Origin: Phycisphaerales bacterium UBA6054
GTDB lineage: Bacteria; Planctomycetota; Phycisphaerae; Phycisphaerales; UBA1924
Reading direction: 5' to 3'
Length of the DNA: 45,187 nt
Assembly (NCBI GenBank): GCA_002429045.1
Contig: DIYM01000154.1
Location: forward strand, 1 to 45,187
Part shown: piece by piece, positions 42,182-45,187 of the stretch
Layout of the letters: each line of letters opens with the position of its first letter
How positions within the stretch are numbered: the first letter of the stretch is position 1
Notes under the pieces: generated by a model
Database searches by the model: none
What the model saw: only the letters and a program-made list of their open reading frames with translations
Told to the model about the DNA's origin: nothing
Program-made: the position numbers and the translations under genes

Positions 42182-44839
42182 GGCGTCCAGAATCGTCCCG
42201 TTGCCGGGGAACCGTGTGGTGATGCGGCCGTCGACGAGCTGCTCTGCCGCCTCGACGACCCCGTCGGTGGCCCACCCGTTGCTCCCGACCACGACCATGC
42301 GTTGTGGGGAGGCGCGGTCGATGCGTTCGCCCGCGGCCGCCACGATCCAATCCGCCGAGCGTCTGTCCACGCCCTGGTTGAACTCGGGCTGGTTGCGCAT
42401 CAGGGGGCGGTTCTGCCCGGGCGTCGACCAGAACCGGAGCCACTGAGTCTCCGCCCAGAGGTCCGACGCAGCATCGCCCGCGAGCGTGACAATCGCGGAT
42501 GAAGACGCGTCGTCCGACGCGTCGAGCTCGATCGGGACAGACCAGGGCAGCGCGGTGCGGAGACCTCGGACCGCGTCGGCGATCGGGTGGTCCCCCCCGT
42601 CGGGGACGACGACCGTGAGCGGGTTCGCCCGGCGCCCGCCCGGCCCGACCCGATCGCTCAGCAGGGGCGTGCCGGTCTTGACGCTGATGCCGAACGGTTC
42701 GGCCAGGCGTGCCATCGGGTCCACATCGCCGTAGGTCGGGAAGACCGACGGGTTGAGCGAAAGCAGCACGGGCATGCCGGCGTCGATGACGCGTTGGGCC
42801 GCCGCGGCGAGCTGTTCGGCCCGCTGCGCCCCGGTCAGGCGTCCCTCGCCCGAGCCCTGGGTCGAATCGGCGCTGATGACCAAGTACACCACCGGGCGGG
42901 TGCCGGCGGGATCGAGCGAGGACAGCGCGGGCGGGGCGGGCTCTTCCGCCGCCGCCCACTCGATCGAATCCGTGCCCGCGCGTGCGAGGCGCTCGACGAC
43001 CTTGGCGACCAGTTCGCCGGAGCCGAACAGCTCGCCCGGGCGTCCGCCGTGGGTGAAGACGACGATGGGGCGCTCGGGGCGCAGCAGGCTGCCCAGCGCG
43101 GTCGCGACCAGTTCCTGGGCGCGCGGCCCGATGAAGCCCGCGGGCGAGAGCCCCGCGCGGTCGAGCACCTCGGTCGAGGGCAGCAGCGTGTCGAGGTCGA
43201 TCGCGGCGACACCGAGGCCCGGGGGCCCGACCACGAGGAGCGCCTCTCCGGTCTCCAGGGCGCGGGCGACGCGGATCGCGTCGATGCGTGGCAGGCGCTC
43301 GAGCCCTTCCTGTGCGACCGCCGCCGCGTCGCGGAGGGCCCCGGCCGAGCGGGCCGCCTCGCGGGCCAGGGGGGGCAGTTCGCCGACCGCCAGTGCTGAT
43401 TCGGCGAACGCGCCGGCCTGCGCCGCCAGATCCGTCAGCCCGGCGCGCTGCTCTCGCCAGACCGCGATCGCCGGCCCGGAGAGCCGGTCGAACGCCGGCA
43501 GCCCGGTCGATGGCTCGGGGTTCGCGATGCCGTCATCGATGGCGTCCGCCTGCTCCGAGAGCGTGCGCGCCCCCAGGCGAGAGAGCCCCGCCCGCTGGTC
43601 GAAGAATGCGCGGTTCGTGGCCCCGCCGGGCGAGGACGGGTCGATCGCATCGCGGATCCGGTCCAGGCGGGTCGCGAGTCCGGTGAGACCGTCGGCGGTC
43701 TCACGCATCGAGACCGAAGACGCGGTCAGCGCGGCGCGGGTACGTTCGATCGGTGGGCCCTCGCGGGACGCGATCTCGCGGAGCAACAGGTCGGTCTGTT
43801 CGAGCCCGCGACCTGTGCTGAGATCGATGGGGCGGTGCGTGATGAATACGGACGACCGTTCGTACGCGTCGAGCACATCGCCGACCAGGTCCGCGGCCCG
43901 CTCGTCCGAGCGGGCCCGATCGACCGCGAAGACCAGCTCGGTCGGGGCGTCGATCAGATCCACCATGCGCTGGGCCCGCGGGCCCAGCCGGTGCTCTCCG
44001 GTCGAGGTGACATCGAAGCGGGCCCGGTGCTCGTGCGCGAGCACCCCGGCGAGCACCGCCGATGCGGTGGTCGCGAGGAGGAACGCGATCCAGACCGCCG
44101 CGGCACGGGAGCGGGCCCTGGCGATGCGGCGCGACTCGAGCACCCCGGCGGTCACCACGACCGACCAGGCGATCGTGATCAGGAAGAACGCGACGGCGGC
44201 GCTATCGAGCACGCCCTTGGAGAGCTCGTTGACACGGGCCATCACGGAGAAGGTCCGGAGCGGCTCGCCGAGACGCGGCCCGAGCGCGTTCGCCACGGGT
44301 CCCGCCAGGAGAAGCGTCAAGACGATGGCGACGAGCGTGCCGAGGAACGCGAGCGTCTGCGAGGAGGTCAGCGACGACGCGATCAGCCCGACGCCCAGGC
44401 ACAGCCCCCCGAAGAGCAGCAGCACGATGTAACCCGTGGCGACGGGCCCGGGGTCGGGCGTCGGCTCGGATACGAGCCACAGCGTGACCGGGAGCACCAG
44501 CGTTGGCGCGAGCGTGATCGCCAGGAACAGCCAGGCGCCGAGGAGCTTGCCCGACGCGACCGCGAAGTCGTGGACCGGAGCGGTCCGGAGCATCTCGGCG
44601 GTGCCAGAGCGTGTCTCTTCGGAGAGCAGGCGCATCGAGATCGCGGGGGCGACCGGGACCATCATCCACGCCGCGGAAGCGAAGAAGTACCGGAGCGTCG
44701 CGGGCGAGCCCGGGATCAGCGTGAACTGCACGAACACGACCGCGGACAGGAACGCGTAGAGCGCGACGACGATCCACCCGACGGGCAGGCGGAACAGCGA
44801 TGCGATCTCGCGGGTCGCGATGGTCCAGACGCCGCGCAT
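42002..44839 (-). CDS. ABC-2 permease/GldG-like fusion
   Basis: 945 residues. The first about 260 form a six-helix ABC-2 type permease (GldF-like, starting REIASLFRLPVGWIVVALYA and with RLLSEETRSGTAEMLRTAP). From about 280 to 890 follows a soluble, extracytoplasmic domain of the GldG/ABC_transp_aux type (RFDVTSTGEHRLGPRAQRMV to PVVYLVISADSTQGSGEGRL). A final helix (WVLLGVIPGLILVGGTAARA) anchors the C-terminus. In Bacteroidetes GldF and GldG are separate subunits of a gliding-related exporter. Here they are one chain, and in most other phyla such systems have no gliding role. The start ATG overlaps the stop of the ATPase gene (TGATG). Substrate unknown. Confidence 0.82.
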   Translation of the reverse strand: MRGVWTIATREIASLFRLPVGWIVVALYAFLSAVVFVQFTLIPGSPATLRYFFASAAWMMVPVAPAISMRLLSEETRSGTAEMLRTAPVHDFAVASGKLLGAWLFLAITLAPTLVLPVTLWLVSEPTPDPGPVATGYIVLLLFGGLCLGVGLIASSLTSSQTLAFLGTLVAIVLTLLLAGPVANALGPRLGEPLRTFSVMARVNELSKGVLDSAAVAFFLITIAWSVVVTAGVLESRRIARARSRAAAVWIAFLLATTASAVLAGVLAHEHRARFDVTSTGEHRLGPRAQRMVDLIDAPTELVFAVDRARSDERAADLVGDVLDAYERSSVFITHRPIDLSTGRGLEQTDLLLREIASREGPPIERTRAALTASSVSMRETADGLTGLATRLDRIRDAIDPSSPGGATNRAFFDQRAGLSRLGARTLSEQADAIDDGIANPEPSTGLPAFDRLSGPAIAVWREQRAGLTDLAAQAGAFAESALAVGELPPLAREAARSAGALRDAAAVAQEGLERLPRIDAIRVARALETGEALLVVGPPGLGVAAIDLDTLLPSTEVLDRAGLSPAGFIGPRAQELVATALGSLLRPERPIVVFTHGGRPGELFGSGELVAKVVERLARAGTDSIEWAAAEEPAPPALSSLDPAGTRPVVYLVISADSTQGSGEGRLTGAQRAEQLAAAAQRVIDAGMPVLLSLNPSVFPTYGDVDPMARLAEPFGISVKTGTPLLSDRVGPGGRRANPLTVVVPDGGDHPIADAVRGLRTALPWSVPIELDASDDASSSAIVTLAGDAASDLWAETQWLRFWSTPGQNRPLMRNQPEFNQGVDRRSADWIVAAAGERIDRASPQRMVVVGSNGWATDGVVEAAEQLVDGRITTRFPGNGTILDASIAWLAGQDELIAPSADARPIATIEPLAPAQLTSIRWVLLGVIPGLILVGGTAARAIRG

Positions 44840-45187
44840 CAGGCGGGGCCCCCCGATCCGATGGCGTCCGCGGGGCGGGGCGATTCCGGGGGCGGCGCGT
44901 CGTCCATCAGGCGGACGAACATCGATTCGAGGGACGGGGTGACCCGGGTCAGTTCGCGGACGAACAGGCCCCGGTCCTCGAGCGCCCCGGCGATGGGTTC
45001 GCGGAGATCGTGCGCGTCGGGCAGGGCGTGGACCACGGCGCGGGTCCAGCCGCGGTCCTGATCGGCGGGCTGGGTGGGGTCCAGTTCCGCGGACGCGGCG
45101 CCGGTGACCGACGCGAGCGTCCGCACCGCGTGTTCGGACCCGGCGGCGGGGTTGATCCGGAGCTCGACGATGTACCGGACCGGCCCG
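44839..45187 (-). CDS. ABC transporter ATP-binding protein, C-terminal part
   Basis: Only the last about 116 residues are inside the window; the frame is open to the right edge with no start codon in family position. The visible part is the C-terminal accessory region that follows the ABC cassette in GldA/CcmA-type ATPases, with GPVRYIVELRINPAAGSEHA near the edge and SLESMFVRLMDDAP near the end, where the family reads 'LEEvFxxLt'. The stop overlaps the ATG of the fused permease gene, so the two are a coupled pair. The Walker motifs lie outside the window. Confidence 0.75.
   Translation of the reverse strand, partial: GPVRYIVELRINPAAGSEHAVRTLASVTGAASAELDPTQPADQDRGWTRAVVHALPDAHDLREPIAGALEDRGLFVRELTRVTPSLESMFVRLMDDAPPPESPRPADAIGSGGPA

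Overview
The window comes from a GC-rich bacterium, most likely a planctomycete of the Phycisphaerae type. This is inference from protein character, because no 16S gene is present. The signs are a secreted FG-GAP protein ending in the paired NFFDIS dockerin of the 'GC type', a second secreted protein with a classical dockerin, a CRGCxYDL zinc-ribbon membrane protein, a dephospho-CoA kinase fused to a membrane PH domain, a Rho factor with a long charged disordered head, and menaquinone synthesis by the futalosine route (MqnC).

Layout. 1-12.9 kb holds housekeeping genes on mixed strands: citrate synthase, a rhomboid protease overlapping trpF, aroK, an AsmA-like envelope protein, EF-P, an exported metallo-beta-lactamase-fold hydrolase, a DUF389 membrane protein, mqnC, a DoxX-like/ATP-grasp pair and a sodium:solute symporter. 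12.9-28.1 kb is almost entirely minus strand. In transcription order it reads flgF-flgG-flgA-flgH, flgI-flgJ(rod binding)-flgN-flgK-flgL, fliW-csrA-flaB, flaA, then a Xer recombinase. It covers the distal rod, the P and L rings, the hook-filament junction and the filament, together with the FliW/CsrA pair that controls flagellin translation in other bacteria. 28.3-33.7 kb carries two secreted dockerin proteins flanking glucose-6-phosphate isomerase. 33.9-42.2 kb is a plus-strand run: hpt, PH-coaE fusion, rho, a small membrane protein, a large exported repeat protein, a LPG-synthase-like membrane protein and a zinc-ribbon membrane protein. The right end enters a minus-strand ABC export system (GldF-GldG fusion plus the C-terminus of its ATPase).

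Regulation. Two identical 17-bp elements with -24 GG/-12 GC spacing lie upstream of flgF and flgI and look like sigma-54 promoters. Both flagellin genes end in Rho-independent terminators. The leaders of flgF, flaA and flaB each present the same hexamer ACGGAG in the loop of a short hairpin whose stem sequence differs. In flaB the hairpin holds the Shine-Dalgarno sequence. This is what a CsrA-binding site should look like, and fliW and csrA are encoded in the same run of genes. Outside the flagellar block, at least six genes have a TAnnnT -10-like hexamer only 5-8 nt before the start codon and no Shine-Dalgarno sequence, which suggests frequent leaderless mRNAs.

No CRISPR array, insertion sequence, prophage, rRNA or tRNA was seen. 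The most unusual items are the CsrA/FliW/flagellin leader architecture, the PH-CoaE fusion, the uncharacterised 832-residue secreted dockerin protein with a structured leader, and the non-lipoprotein L-ring protein.
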